A program made the translations under genes and the position numbers. DNA of 64,000 bases, taken from NCBI GenBank assembly GCA_002633005.1, contig NMRA01000142.1, positions 790,860-854,859 on the forward strand. The letters run 5' to 3'. Origin of the DNA: Phoronis australis. Taxonomy: Eukaryota > Phoronida > Phoronidae. The notes beneath the pieces were generated by a model, which had not been told where the DNA came from, did no database searches, and saw nothing but the letters and a program-made list of their open reading frames with translations. Below, piece by piece: positions 33,001 through 45,833 of the stretch. Within the stretch, counting starts at the first letter, position 1, and every line of letters begins with the position of its first letter.

Positions 33001-35884
33001 CCGTGACAAGACAACTTATAGAGCTTCAGAATCAGGTATAATTCGCAAGTACCACAATAGTAACAAGTTAAAGACAATGCTATTTTAACATATTCTATGC
33101 TAAACAAAGTGGGGTTGTATCCAATGACAACTTGTAAATGTGAAAACAAAAAATTCTCCAAATAAGTGACCTTTGCACTACTGATATACCTTAGGGGCTC
33201 ACCATCACGACTGGACACAGTTCAGTAATTTCAGGCGGATCATTTTCGCCACAAAACTCGCTCTTAAAAACATTTGGCAATTTTCAGCCTACGTCATATT
33301 CACATCGTCGTTACATATTGTGTTTCAAACTCGTTTGGCCTAGCAATCACACAGACAGGGAATCAGCCTGAAAGTTCCACTTTAAGACCACATTCATAGT
33401 GCTAAGTGTCCTGAATCAGTTTTTCAAGGAAGACACGTTTACAGATCAGCATTAAATGCAGACACAATGATCTCGCAACATCTATTCTGAGAGGAAAGGA
33501 AAATGCTTGACGGAAAGTCAATGTATTCGTATAGCACATACGGACATATTTAGGTCCATGCGTCTGCATGAAAAGCCGAGCCTACATTCGTAAATACCTG
33601 CATTCTGAAAAACAAAGGAGAAAGTTTCTGCTGAGTACAAAGTCTACCCTTATCCCGATACATAAAATGTAAAGATTGACATGTACTCAAGATAACTGTA
33701 TTTAAATGACAAGTATGTAAAAGACTGAGAACACACGCACACACACGTACGTGCAGGTTTCAGTTATAATTTCAAAACATCAACCAAGCGAAGACTACAT
33801 ATATAGAAAGGCATGTTGGTCCACAATATGCGTTTCTGATGGCCTGTATTATTGGATTTTCCGACAACGTTGACTAAAAAAAAACAGCCAATCTCCGTCA
33901 ATGAACTTCTAATGAACTTCAAATTGATTTTTCTCGAAAGGGGAATCGGTGCAAACCAGCAACACTTTGTTATGATGGTGGTAACATGATCCAGATCAAA
34001 ACATGGGCCATTGTCTGCTACAACTGTTTCCAAGTATCCACATGTGGGGACAGACCTAAGTTGTGCTCTTGAACACAAGACTTTGAAAACAGTAGTTGAA
34101 GTCTTACACCTAGAAACAACTTGCACAAAGAAAACAAAAGAGGAAAATCAGGTGTACACGACACAGGTGTTCAATGTAAAAAACTGGGTTATCAACGAGC
34201 CATAAAATTCGTCTCGTGAGAGTAAATACCTAGGTTCAGATTGACCGAGAACCTGCTGAGATGAACCCCAGAACTTCACCTAACCAACTAACATTGGTCT
34301 ATTTATATTCAGGTCCTTGAGCAGTAACAATTCTAATTTAAGACAGTCAGTCAACAAGAAATTTTCTTTATCATTGATTTTTAAAGAGGATTATTTTTAT
34401 TTCTGATTTCCGCCAGAGAAGATTTCCATGCATATAGCCACTTGTTTATGTTTCTTAGAGTGAAAAACATTGCTTAAAAATCCTGGGCATAGCACCAGCG
34501 TATTAGTCGAAATACTTTAAGGTCCACTAAGAATCATGTTCTGGATTCAGGGTCTATTCTACAGACTCAGGCTCAACTCAAGACTCGCGATTCAAAACTT
34601 AACCAATCGTGCCACATTGTTAGGGCACAGATTTTTTTTTAAGTTTAAGTAAATAATACCATGCAAGTGGTCATTTTTCGAGTCCAGTTCCGAGTACAGA
34701 AGGTGTGTTACTGTCCCTTTAAAAGTTTTTAGTAGCGCAACAGGGACAACGTTACTGATAAGTAATAGTACACAGCGTCTTATGTGAAGGCCATAAAAGT
34801 ATATTTGAAGATTGACAACACACTTCAAATTCAAGGATCACAACAATCAGGTCAAATTCGAGCCCTTGACTTATGGAAATGGTTTTGTATAAACTGCGTT
34901 GTAACGTATTCAACTCAGGCAAGTCACAATTTCTACTGAGTACGAAGCTATGACAATATAATTTAAGGAGACCTATCTTGTACCAAAAGTTTGCTTAGGT
35001 CTCAAGTAGGATCAAGTGCACAGTGATTACAAAATGGAAGAGAACTTCACCAAAGATGGCATCATGAAGTTACTCTGAGAGGCTCTTTCTATATAATGCA
35101 ATGACGTAACAAGATTTGGTTTCTCCGTAATATCTGAGTGAACTGGAGTTGCAAATAATCTCCAGACAACCAGTTTTAAGTGTTTAATGTGGAAAATAAA
35201 AACCCAAGATCACACATAACCGGACCAATCAACAAGTAGGTACGATGTTGTGAGTGCACAGAAGTTTTCAAAAATTTGTGGGATGATAGATATCGTACAA
35301 AACTTGAATGTAGTAAAGCATCAATTTGACAGTGTGAATTTTGCATGAAAAATACTAAAGGTTCAACTGTTGGCCACACTGTCCTCATCTGGTGATTTAG
35401 TGCATTCAATAGTCACCAGAGGTTGTTTTTGTGTCATCTGACACAACCAAGTGAAAACAGATGCATGTTGACTCATCGTTTTTGATCAGTTGCAAGATTA
35501 GAATAATTTGTTTCGCTTCTCCATTATCTTTCCGGATATTTGATTGACCAAAATACCACCAGATTTGTCTAATTTTTCAAATATTATTTTTTTCAAATAT
35601 TATTTACGCTTCGTTATGTGTTGATACAATCTTTTCTAAACTTCTTTCATGGACTCAACCTAGAAATTGCAATGAACCCCAAAATTTTGGAAGTGTAGGG
35701 TGAACATCGAGTATTACAAAACCCATACATATCAAACCTTCACAAAGAAATCTAAGCATAAAATATGGACAATGGGTGGAGAAAAAAAGAGTCAACAGGA
35801 AACATTCTCCATATGGTACAACTCTTCAACATTGTGAGAGCACAAAAGCATCTTTCCTTAGCAACACGCACCAAAATTCTGGTG

Positions 35885-36125
35885 TGCAAGACAGGCCGAG
35901 TTAACAGGGACGAAACAAAATCTTTCTTTCACAGACATTTTTAGACGGACATTTTTTGGGAATCGTTTGACTATCCCACTGCACAACAGTGACAATTAAC
36001 AGCACGAAGATCGCAAAGAATTTACGAAAAAAAAATGCTATTATTTATCCCACTGGGTTAAATCCATATGAGAAAGCAGAAAGTTCTCCACCAACTACCC
36101 TAAGCGCCATCTAGTGACAAGGCAC
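35885..36125 (+). repeat. Dispersed repeat family C, copy 2
   Basis: Carries GGCCGAGTTAACAGGGACG, AAACAAAATC, TTCACAGACATTTTTAGA, CCCACTGGGTTAAATCC and GCGCCATCTAGTGAC in the same order as 26085-26350. Confidence 0.6.
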
Positions 36126-37649
36126 ACTTCATCATGTTGCTGCCTTGTCAGGGAAGATAGATAGGGGGAAAATAGATATTCAGACAGAGTCTGATTCATT
36201 GTCTGCAAGTAGGCTTGACCCCTAGCAAGGAACAGCAAGAGTATTGATAAGTACAGGAAATCCCTACTGCCCCACTGACCACAGGTGAACAAAGTTTATC
36301 ACCGATGTTAGAATGAGATTCATTGTTTAATGACTATGTTCTGCCTTCTAGAATTAGGTTAGTGAAAACAAAATTAACCAGAAGGCCCTCAAGCCTTTTC
36401 CACCCAGTTCAATCTGCAACCACAAATGCATCGAGAAAACAATGGAGTTAACTTGAGCTCCATGTTAGCTTCATTACTAAACCAAAATAGACTTATTGTC
36501 AAGGAATGACATGATCAGCGAAGTTATCGCAAGGTGGCATTGCGATTTTAAACATGCGCAGCAGTATTAAGTAAACGTACTTTTTCAAATATGAAGATAC
36601 GATTACATATTTAGATAACTGAAATTAAATACGTATAGTGGTAGGATAAAGAATGATTGAACAAAGTATTCAGAAATATTTTACGCAAAATGTGCGCTGT
36701 TGCTGATAATATCGATAACACCAAAGTTAAGCATTCACACTGAATCGACAGACACGTCAACTGATAAATCCGTCTGCTTACTGACAAATAAATGCGCAAT
36801 TTCAACTTCGAACCATCAAAGAAGTGATTTCAGCATTCCCATTACAGTAACTAACTCTCCCCTAAAAATTTGACAATTGAAAATAGAATTTCACTTTTGG
36901 CCACAATGTCCGCTAAATAAGTGGAAGGCAAAAACCTAATTACCTTCCAAGTATTACTGAATTATCTACCTATCAAAAAGATTGGTTCTAATCTTGCATT
37001 CTAAGCTATTGAGGCACATTTAATAATTAATCCTAGGGACTTGCAAGACACAGGAGGCAAGAAATCTTGTCTAATGTAACGTAAAGTAGTTGTGAGAATT
37101 CAGAGCATTTATGGATCATTTAATTCTAATAATTCAACCTCTTCAAGACCAGACTCGCCTATCGCTTTATCAAGGCTAATCTGCTAGTGTGCCTTTGTAA
37201 GTGCTTGAGAATTGAACAAAAAGGGGAAAGCAACCTGATTTGATGTTAAATTTAAGAAAAAATGCAGGTCCCTGGTTATCATGGAGATACATTTTTCAAC
37301 GGTAATTAATTACTTTGGCCAGTATTTAATATCCCTGGAACAACAACAGGAAGTGATGTCAACGGCCCAGAACAAGACCTGCATCTTGCTTCTACATTCA
37401 CTTTCGTTGAGCAAACACAAATGACCAACACACAGTGTTCACTGATGAGCAAGGCATTGCATAAATGTAGGGATCTGTATTTTTACTAAACATAACATCA
37501 AAACCATTGCATTCCTCTTCAACAGCAAACATTTCACATACAACAAAAGACTCTCTCACTTGACCCAATTTCAACTTCTCATGTGCAAGGTGGGCCAAGT
37601 TGACAAGAGTGAATTGATATCTACTTCGTTGGAGGACATTTTATGAAGA

Positions 37650-37830
37650 TGGTCGCAGTCTAAAATAATTCGTACAAATTATCTCAGCACCTAACAGTTA
37701 TGGGTTTATTCTGCAAGACCACATTTTTGCTCAAGTGAAATTTAATCAAATGTCAGAAATGGTTGTGAAGAGCGTAAGACCAAATTTCTGACTTGTGTCC
37801 TAAGAGGCCTTTTCGTGAAACAAACCTGGC
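37650..37830 (+). mobile_element. Inverted-repeat element E, partial copy 2
   Basis: Shares AAATTATCTCAG, GTCAGAAATGGTTGTG, GAGCGTAAGACCAAATTTC, TTGTGTCCTAAGAGG and CGTGAAACAAAC with copy 1; the left terminus is missing. Confidence 0.65.
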
Positions 37831-38797
37831 ATTAACCTGAATAAATACGGTAAATGTCACGACATCGTAGACTTCCTCTGTTCCTAACCACAAGATTCAA
37901 TGTCATGTGCTTGGTGAGTAGCGACTTCGTGTCAACCCAGCTTGCACTCTGACCATTTGGTATAGAAGTGATTGGAGTCCACTTAAACTTCATGATCAAA
38001 TACGCTCTTGATTTCCTCAAGTGCCCTGACATCTGCTATCATCAATTTCTGTCAAACCTTATTAGATTTTGTTCCTTATAGACAAAATTTGGGTTTATCT
38101 AAGTGCAATTTTAAAAGACTAGATAGCTTACACATTGAAGAGATTTCCATGTGAGACACGAGCCTTCGTACCCGTCATCGAAATACAATTTTTATGTTAT
38201 TTCAACAACTTTCAACACAGATGAAAAATCTGACACCAAAGACACTAACATCGGTCAAAAGCAGTTTATGTAATTCACCAAAGTCGCATAGAGCAAGAGG
38301 TTTAGATCAACCAACTAACCACCATCTGCACTGTACTGATTAGAGGGTAACCCAAATACCAAGAAAACAATGACTATTTCAGGAGTCTGCTATCACCTTT
38401 CATGTGCTGGCATATCTTGAACTGGTCGTGTCTGAGCCACGCATTTAAAACTTACTTCGGGACAGTTACATTTCGGTACGTGGCTCTAAGACAAGGTTTT
38501 GTAAAAGTTTGAAAACATTATTTTTTCTCACCCATGCGCTAGCTTAGTTTCATCTGAAGAGCATTTAGAAAAATTACAAATTATCACTCAAACAGAGCAT
38601 TCTGGGCAGACATGGGACCAGGATATTTTAACCGAGACAAATATAGGGAGGGGCTAGAGAATTCCTCGGTGACATCACTGTTCAAGTGACTTGTATGGAA
38701 GTCTGGACCCTACCCATGACAGGTTTTCCAAGTTTTGGTATCTGCTAACTCAACTAATAACGTGGCCTGAACGAATACCCACCTAAGTCACAGACGG

Positions 38798-39337
38798 CTA
38801 TATTATCGTACAGCAGCCATTTCTCTCTCTCACCGGACTAGTGTTCATTTCACGAACTATTTCTATAAACACCTCGTTGACGTTCTGAGTATTCTTAGCC
38901 GACGACTCCAGGAAGGGACAACCCCAGGCCTGGCTCAGCGACTGTCCCTCGTTGGTAGTCACCTCCCGCTGGCTGTCCAAGTCTACCTTGTTTCCGACCA
39001 GCAGGATGGGCACTTTATCCACGCCCTTGACCCTACTGATCTGTTCTTTCATGTTCCTAATGTCCTGAAACGTCTGTAAACTCGTGATGCTGTACACCAC
39101 CACAAATCCTTGTCCATTTTTTATGTACAAATCCCTCATCGAGGCAAACTGCTCCGTACCGGCAGTGTCCAGTATTTCTAACACAGACGGTGCTCCGTCA
39201 ACTTCGATCTCTTTGCGATAGAAGTCCTCTATAGTCGGGTCGTACTTTTCCATGAACGTTCCTGACACAAATTTGACTGTGAGGGCACTCTTGCCAACAC
39301 CGCCACTTCCCAGTACAACCACTTTGAACTCCCTCAT
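38798..39337 (-). CDS. RAP2: Ras-related GTPase Rap2
   Basis: Small membrane-anchored GTPase acting in adhesion, cytoskeletal and Hippo/MAP4K signalling. 179 residues in one uninterrupted frame from ATG at 39337 to TAG. G1 P-loop GSGGVGKS (10-17); switch [10 protein letters not shown] with Phe39, which marks Rap2 rather than Rap1; DTAGTEQ (57-63) with the Rap-specific Thr61 in place of catalytic Gln; NKVD (116-119); SSAK (145-148). It ends NGCCTII: Cys176 is the CAAX prenylation site and Cys175 a likely palmitoylation site. All key residues are intact. The final Ile would favour geranylgeranylation (inference). The coding region has no intron, but an acceptor TTACAG ends 8 nt before the ATG, so the gene has at least one upstream UTR exon and is probably not a retrocopy. 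Confidence 0.98.
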   Translation of the reverse strand: MREFKVVVLGSGGVGKSALTVKFVSGTFMEKYDPTIEDFYRKEIEVDGAPSVLEILDTAGTEQFASMRDLYIKNGQGFVVVYSITSLQTFQDIRNMKEQISRVKGVDKVPILLVGNKVDLDSQREVTTNEGQSLSQAWGCPFLESSAKNTQNVNEVFIEIVREMNTSPVRERNGCCTII

Positions 39338-39345
39338 TTTTCAGC
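39338..39345 (-). other. RAP2: RAP2 5' UTR tail and splice acceptor
   Basis: Reading the minus strand, CTTTATATTACAG|GCTGAAAA runs straight into the ATG. The pyrimidine stretch TTTCTTT and a CTTAAT branch-like site lie just upstream. This indicates a 5' UTR intron. Confidence 0.75.
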
Positions 39346-39529
39346 CTGTAATATAAAGAAATTGCCATTAAGTGTAAATAAAAACTAGCCATCTTTAACA
39401 CTGGCAAACTGTTCTTGCATTGCTGCTTCACAAAAACAAAGACGAGCTGACCCAGACTGAGGCAGTGAAGGACGACACCAACAGCTGAGACAGTGAAATC
39501 CTCCACTTCCATCAACACATCAGCCAGCC

Positions 39530-39990
39530 AGCATGAAACAGATTTTTGAAAAGAATTATCAGTGCATGGAAGGGTCATATGCCATTTGCCTGTAGACACC
39601 AGGCTGGCAATCAACCATGCATTCTAACAGAAACAAAGGACGTGGGAAGCAATACACTCCAGTTAGGCATCAAACAGATCCCTGTATAATACAGGTTCAT
39701 CACAACATGGATGGGTCACCTCACCATTTACAGAAGCACCAGGCCAGACAACAACACACCCAAAGAACATAGTAGCAAACCACAGGTCAGCCTGCATTAA
39801 ATAGATTCCCCAGTCAAACCTTTGGCACATGAGAGGGTCACAGGGCGTAGCAAACAATTACCAAGTTACCAGTACTCATCAACCAGTCATAATACAACAG
39901 ATTCCTGAATCAGACATGACTTAGTGAATGGGTCATGCCATTTCTTGAGACAACAGGCCCGATGGCCACCCACCCTAGCAACATATGAGA
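39530..39990. repeat. Degenerate tandem array, units of about 100-130 bp
   Basis: Recurring AAACAGAT or AATAGATT followed by a GGGTCA motif and an ACCAGGC or ACAGGC tail at about 39536, 39667, 39795 and 39890. Strongly diverged. Confidence 0.45.
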
Positions 39991-41321
39991 CAGCTTATAG
40001 TAGTTAGCCTAGAACTATTCCAGGAATTCATACGCACAGCATAACTGATCCAGAGCACGTTAAATACACACAGAAGTCAGAGACAGAAACATCAATGCGC
40101 TATAGCACAACACTGTTCAGCAATTTATTGCAAAATGTCAATCTCTTCAAAGTTAACGCACAAGTAAAACTCAGAACAGGACTAATACCCAAGCCACTAG
40201 CGATTCGTTGCCTACTTTTCTCACTACGTGATAGTGTTACTGGTAATACTGTATATTTTATTTACCGAGTCTAGTGAGACTGACTAGCCTGACCACATCT
40301 AAATAAGACAGCCAACACATCATTCCCAGTCCCCCAACAGACCACCCCCATTAACACAGACATATGTTTAATGGATGACATTAGCATAATTGCAATATCC
40401 AGCTGATAGATTGAGGTATTCACTGGCAGCCAGCATATAACATCCATCAACCAAAGATAGACTCCCCCATTTTTGTATCTCATTCTGTCAGTCAAAGACA
40501 AGCTACAGTTGACTTAACTGAATCAGGTGTCACCAGATAGGCTAATGGAACTCTCACTGCACCAAATTGAGCTGAGCAATTATGATGCACTCAGGTGGCC
40601 TAATAGACAGAAGATCCATCATTTTAGCCAATGTCAGACAAAATTCACATCTCAGTGATCAAAACCTGATTTGATTCTTCCCAGACCTTTAATTTGCCAA
40701 AAGACTTGTCTTGTAGCTGTGAGAAAGATTATATTCCAGTGAGGTACCTTGAGGTTAGCCACCAAGTAATTGCATAATGGTCAGAAATCTCAGAATCCAA
40801 ACATTAGGCATGGCCATCACCGTGGTAACAGTGTGATGACCACAACAGTTTTCATGGTGCCTTTGCAACGTTCATTTGGCTGATTCAGTCAACAAGTGTT
40901 GAAGCGAAAATGTTCCATTTCTGTACGATACCACCTAACTTGTCCTGGCGGAGACAAATGGTGCCTAACTTCGAAGAATTTTGTTATTTTAGATGTATTG
41001 TGCTAGCCAGATAGTCCTAGCAAAGCCTTGGTAAAACTAAGAAAACTAGAGTTCAATTGCGAAAATGTACACTGGTCAAATGATAAGTAAAGCTGCCTTT
41101 TGGTGCCATGTTGCATCACCAGGCGATCCTAGCACAAACAACAAAAGCACAATAACAGTTGTATTGAATAGGGATCTGAATAAAACACCATTGTGTGAGG
41201 GTGTTATTCAAAGCTAATAGGTGATTCTCCAAATGACCTAGACAAAAGCAAGCCAATAGGCTTAACAGTTCATTACTGGACTGAGAACAGTGCTCCTCAG
41301 ACTCTAGGAACCAAATTTACA

Positions 41322-41500
41322 GGCTTACAGTGCTGTAGTGGGGTGTATGCGCACGTAGGCACAGCCAACCACCTTTTGGCATTTGAACGTAGCGTCTACG
41401 CACCGTAAATTATGTTCAGTGCTCAAGGTGATACTGTGGGCTTTGGGCGCCAACTTACCTCTAACTTTACCACTACAGCACTGCACGCTTACCATTCAAG
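41322..41500. mobile_element. Inverted-repeat MITE, family F
   Basis: TTACAGTGCTGTAGTGG at the left is mirrored by CCACTACAGCACTG at the right. The internal block CAGCCAACCACCTTTT recurs, reversed, in the cluster at 58015-58215. Confidence 0.75.
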
Positions 41501-43544
41501 ATAGGCTTTAAAACAGCTCTGACATGGCATCTACCACTTGCACCAATGACACTCAACACTAGAGTGTGAAAGGCACCAATGCGACCTTAGATTTTGTTTG
41601 GCAACCTACTAAAAATCCCAGGTCGTCATGAAGTCACCACGCACACATCTGAGCATGCACTAAAAATGGTACAACGGAAGTCAGAACTGTTTGGCAAAAA
41701 TTGAAAAGGCATTACCAAGTACCTGACACTTCTAATTTTCCGTTTGACTAAAAGGTGTGGCCGACACTTACTATGTCGTTTAGTCTCATTTCTGACTTGC
41801 CATATAATGTGTTGCTTGTACTATCCAAGACTTTCCCCCGGCACACCGTACAAGGTTTCCTTGCTTGGTAGCCTTGGTTTCCGTTTGGCGACCAAGGAAT
41901 TTTACCACGTCACATTTGGCAAACTCAAGCATGGTAATTTTGTAAACTATATTGTTCGATTTAAAGAAGAGACTTAGCGACCAAAAAAGTCCCAGGGGGT
42001 CACCAGGAAAAGTGTTGGGTGAAATGACACTCACCTTGGCTATATAATACTAGGTTCGTATGAGAGGAAAAAATGCTAGCAGTTTTTCAATGACGAAAAC
42101 GATAGTGCTTTAGCCAAACAGGCGTGTTGTCCGTGAAACAGTAATTTTCACCAGCAGTTCCTTTGTTTCCTCACTAAGGCACACTTACTCAATCCAATTA
42201 ATTGATTAACGAAACAAAGTCCTCTGTAGACGCCAAACCCACGAGTGTCCTTTCAAGCAAGCAATCTGGCTACGAAAATGTTAGCGAAAACATTAGCAGT
42301 TTTGGGGCAACTCAAAACCATCAGCAAAAGTGACCCATGTAACCGTTCTCATTAATAGCTGTGCTACCAGGAAAAAAGCCAGCAAAGTAGGAAGCCTTTG
42401 AACGAGTTTGCGAATGGGGGGGCACATGAGAAGTCCAATGATGTTTTGACTGACGTTTTAAAGATAAAAAATTTGAGAAAACAAAATTTCACCCAAAGAT
42501 TTCGCTCCCATTTCCATCCGTGCCAGACATGCGAAACGATCCCCAAAAGAACACCCACATTAGCTTTTTCAAACCTCGTGTCCTGAAGAGCCCCTTTGTA
42601 GATGAGGGCCTGGAAATCCTTGGTAGATAATATGTGGGATTCGGTATTATTCCACAGGAAAGAAATCAGACCAACAAAGATCGATATCATAACTCATGAG
42701 TTTCGAGAAGCACTCAGATCTTTTGCTTTCAGTGGTTTATGAGGTAACATAATTATTGTCAATTACATTTTCGATTCAAACATATAAAAAATATCTAAAA
42801 CTTAAATTATAGACTAGAAATCTTTTGAGAAGGGTTAATAGGCTGCCCGTATATTACCAACAAAATTGTCCACAAAGGAAACTGCAGTTTGAATCTTCAA
42901 CGCAATCTAAAATCTGATACTATACTTATAGAATAATTCATGACAGTGGTGATTACTATCAAAGCACCGGCATAAAAAAACAAATTTAAAAAAGACGAGG
43001 ATTATGAGGACAGTGTTCAGCCTGGAAAGATTGATACACTATTTTACCTGTTATCTTGTTTTCTTTTCAAAATATTCAATCAGTGCCTCCAAAGTACATC
43101 TCATTTGTCAGTTATAAAGGAAGGCCATCAGTAGGAAGATAACTGGTCCACACAATGAATCACAAACAAGAGTCAGTGTCAATACACAGTCAGTGTCAAT
43201 ACACCAGTGTCAATGCATGACTGTCAGTTAATCCCAGTATTATAAGGGTTATTCCTGGAATTCCATAGCTGTGTATTATTGACCAGCATACTTAGAAGTA
43301 CAAGCACATTATAGTCTATAATAAACAAAACACAGCAACTGGATACATTATATCTGAGTAACCACAACCACAAAATGTAAATTATTCAATTACACAGTTG
43401 GATTGAATCTTGTGAACTCTCCCAAATAATTATGTGACCATGGCATGAGACACCACCAGTAGACTATTATTGGCATGTACTTATAGAGACAAATTTCATG
43501 AAAGATACATCAGAGTTCTTGATATAGCTTTCTAGAAGAGCAGT

Positions 43545-43870
43545 GATTTAAAAGGACATTATGTGTTTTATGGCCGCCGAAAAAAGAATTTTATGGATTA
43601 TTGTTGGATGGGATAGACCAACACTTCTTGAAATCATTAGGATTGACCAGAGCTGCTATAACTCAACAAAATATGTTTCTTTGTGATTTTATTGCAAATT
43701 GCCAATTCTTGCCATTGCCTGCCATGTATAAGCTGAAATCACGGGCAGTGACTTTATCACTTAAATACGCAAAAATGCCAAAAATGTCACTTAAAGTAAG
43801 TAAATTTTACACTTGGCAAAGACTTCGTAATAAAGCACCATTTTCGGTACACATTATTTCAGAAAGCTTT
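43545..43870 (+). repeat. Dispersed repeat family G, copy 3
   Basis: AAAGGACATTATGTGTTTTATGG, GTTGGATGGGATAGACC and AACTCAACAAAATATG match the minus-strand copies at 665-890 and 9230-9410. It creates a 99-codon open frame which I do not regard as a gene. Confidence 0.65.
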
Positions 43871-44696
43871 AGAAAATCTGTTCAGAAAAACACTCTCTAG
43901 AATTTTTGTATACTGAATCCAAAAAACAATCCAGAAAATGCTACAAATCCATCAACAACAACGGTGACAGCCATTTTAAACAAAAACAATAATGAAATTC
44001 GATGATGTAATTAAGTGTAATTATTTCATTTGCATACAGTTTTTGTCGTAAGGTTGATTTTAATTTCAATATTTTATATCACATTCGTCCTTGCACAGAC
44101 TCGATGAATAAAGCTGTCAACCAAGCATTCAGCCGTTTTCGCCCAATTCTTATAAAACAAGAGGCTGTTGTGGTCTCAACAACCACTAGGATAATTCAAA
44201 TCTCACAAAGCCACAGAAAAAACTCTTGAGGCCAACTAGACTGTTTAAACTAAAGCCACAATCTCACGCAGTAGCATGGCTAGGAAAAAAGCAATTTTTA
44301 ACCCCTCTGAATAGGGTCCCTGTCCCCAGATATCCGTTGATATGAGAGTTTGTCATTTTTAAGCTAGGAGATTTTGAAACTAAAATTAGATAAAATATAA
44401 CAAAAAGGCAGCGAGCCATTGTAGAACATACCATCATAATCTTACACAATCTGGCCTTGATTACATGACCATGAGATTCATCTTGTAAAACAACCTCTCT
44501 TCTATACACCACACCAACTTCCCACTTTTACACTCCTTTTAAGTTTTAAATTATCTATTTAACTTGACTGAAAGCATAAACCCGATACTGGATCACAGGC
44601 TCTTTCTATACTGATGTAAGCCCAATGTTATTCCCATCCATTTTTCAAATCCTCGAAATAACCACTGCCCAGTGCAACCCCGAATTTCCGAAAATA

Positions 44697-44924
44697 AAAA
44701 AATAATTGCAGGCGGTCTGTTACACGTGCGCAGGGCGCGCATGTGGGCCCATTGCACTGATCACCTGGAACCATTTTTATGCTTTATTAATATACAGTGA
44801 AAACTGAGCTGAGGAGCTAGAAACCTGACTCAAAGGTTTAGCAGTGTGACCCAGTGGGACTCGAACCCACAGCCTCGAGGAAAGATAGCGGGCAACTATC
44901 ACACTAGGCTACAACGCCTCCTCA
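44697..44924 (-). mobile_element. tRNA-derived SINE1, copy 1, with 14-bp target duplication
   Basis: The minus strand begins with a tRNA-like head: A-box-like GTAGCCTAGTGTGATAG and B box GGGTTCGAGTCCCAC. Then come a unique core (CAGGTTTCTAGCTCCTCAGC, GGTGATCAGTGCAATGGGC) and a T-rich tail. AATTTCCGAAAATA flanks both sides exactly (44683-44696 and 44925-44938). Confidence 0.9.
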
Positions 44925-44939
44925 AATTTCCGAAAATAG

Positions 44940-44949
44940 GCCCATGGGC
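44940..44949. repeat. GCCCATGGGC palindrome, copy 1
   Basis: A 10-bp palindrome next to the SINE1 insertion, related to longer versions at 45818 and 57301-57360. Confidence 0.5.
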
Positions 44950-45341
44950 GGATATTCTGAAACGTTAAATGAAACCGAGTATACACCTGGGCGTATTTTC
45001 GTAAAGGGGTGCATTTTTAACATCTCATGACGCAATTTTAAAGCAAACAATTGTCAATAATTATTCACCAAGGAATGTTTTCTAAGAATGTTAGTCAACA
45101 GCCCTCCCATAAATGTGGCTAGTCATTAAAAGTACTATTGGTTTGCGCTGATAAACAATCAGACTCAATGCAACAAGTTGATAAACTGGTGACGTCTGCT
45201 GGTGTCGACATGAATACCAACGAACAATGTACTTCAAGACCTTCATCAGCACCAGTCCTGGTTTTGAAATGAACACGTTCTTTTTAATGTAAGAAGTTGT
45301 ACTGCACCAGTGAGAATTTTTTTGTCCATGCTTATTTCGCA

Positions 45342-45580
45342 TTTGCGGAGGTAGTGTGGCCTAGAGTGATAGGTGCCCTCTTTCTTTACTCGAGGTCGTG
45401 GGTTCGAGTCCCAGTGGATCACACTGCTAGACCCTTGAGTCAGGTTTCTAGCTCCTCAGCTCGATTTTCACTATATATTAATAAAGCATAAAATGGTCCC
45501 AGGTGATCAGTGCAATGGGCCCACATGCGCAGCCTGCGTACATCTGGTATAACGTGTATCAGATCGCCTCCGATTATTTT
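45342..45580 (+). mobile_element. tRNA-derived SINE1, copy 2
   Basis: Same head, core and tail as the minus-strand copy 400 bp away, here on the plus strand: GTGGCCTAGAGTGATAGG, TGGGTTCGAGTCCCAG, CAGGTTTCTAGCTCCTCAGC, ending ATTATTTTTTTATC. The target duplication is not clear. Confidence 0.88.
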
Positions 45581-45817
45581 TTTATCATATTCGCGTTCAC
45601 CAAACAGAGCATTAAAGCTGTCCATCATACCGTTCGAATTGTTAGTAACCTACAAAGCCACCAAATACATGACTAAATGATAGTCATTTGAGAGAAATCG
45701 CAATTCCCCAAAAACTTCCTGTCAAAATAAACAAAAGCTTTACGTAGACACAAATTAAATGCATGTTTTAGAACAACAGCCTCAGATTTTCAAAACACGC
45801 AAAAAAGTTACTGAAAC

Positions 45818-45833
45818 TACGCCCATGGGCGTA
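45818..45833. repeat. TACGCCCATGGGCGTA palindrome, copy 2
   Basis: 16-bp perfect palindrome extended by CTGAAA on the left and TTTCAG on the right, with one unpaired C. Confidence 0.7.

Larger units (their letters stand above)
25619..38797. other. 13-kb stretch between UQCRQ and RAP2 without a supportable gene
   Basis: Both genes end towards this interval. It holds the UQCRQ 3' UTR (AATAAA at 26076), repeat C copies (26085-26350, 35885-36125), MITE H copy 2, repeat E copies (29807-30076, 37650-37830) and a repeat R piece (31640-31730). Open frames of 60-120 codons are scattered on both strands with no family resemblance. Part of the right side may be RAP2 3' UTR, but I cannot pick its polyadenylation site. 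Confidence 0.7.

Noticed and set aside
33720-33755. CACACG-rich tract as a Z-DNA or regulatory element
   Set aside because: Short ordinary CA microsatellite.
39198-39614. 138-codon minus-strand open frame overlapping RAP2
   Set aside because: Its lower part is RAP2 coding sequence in another frame and its upper part lies across the splice acceptor.
44830-44930. Functional tRNA gene on the minus strand
   Set aside because: The arms do not form a full cloverleaf, and the sequence continues into a repeated SINE core with flanking target duplications.
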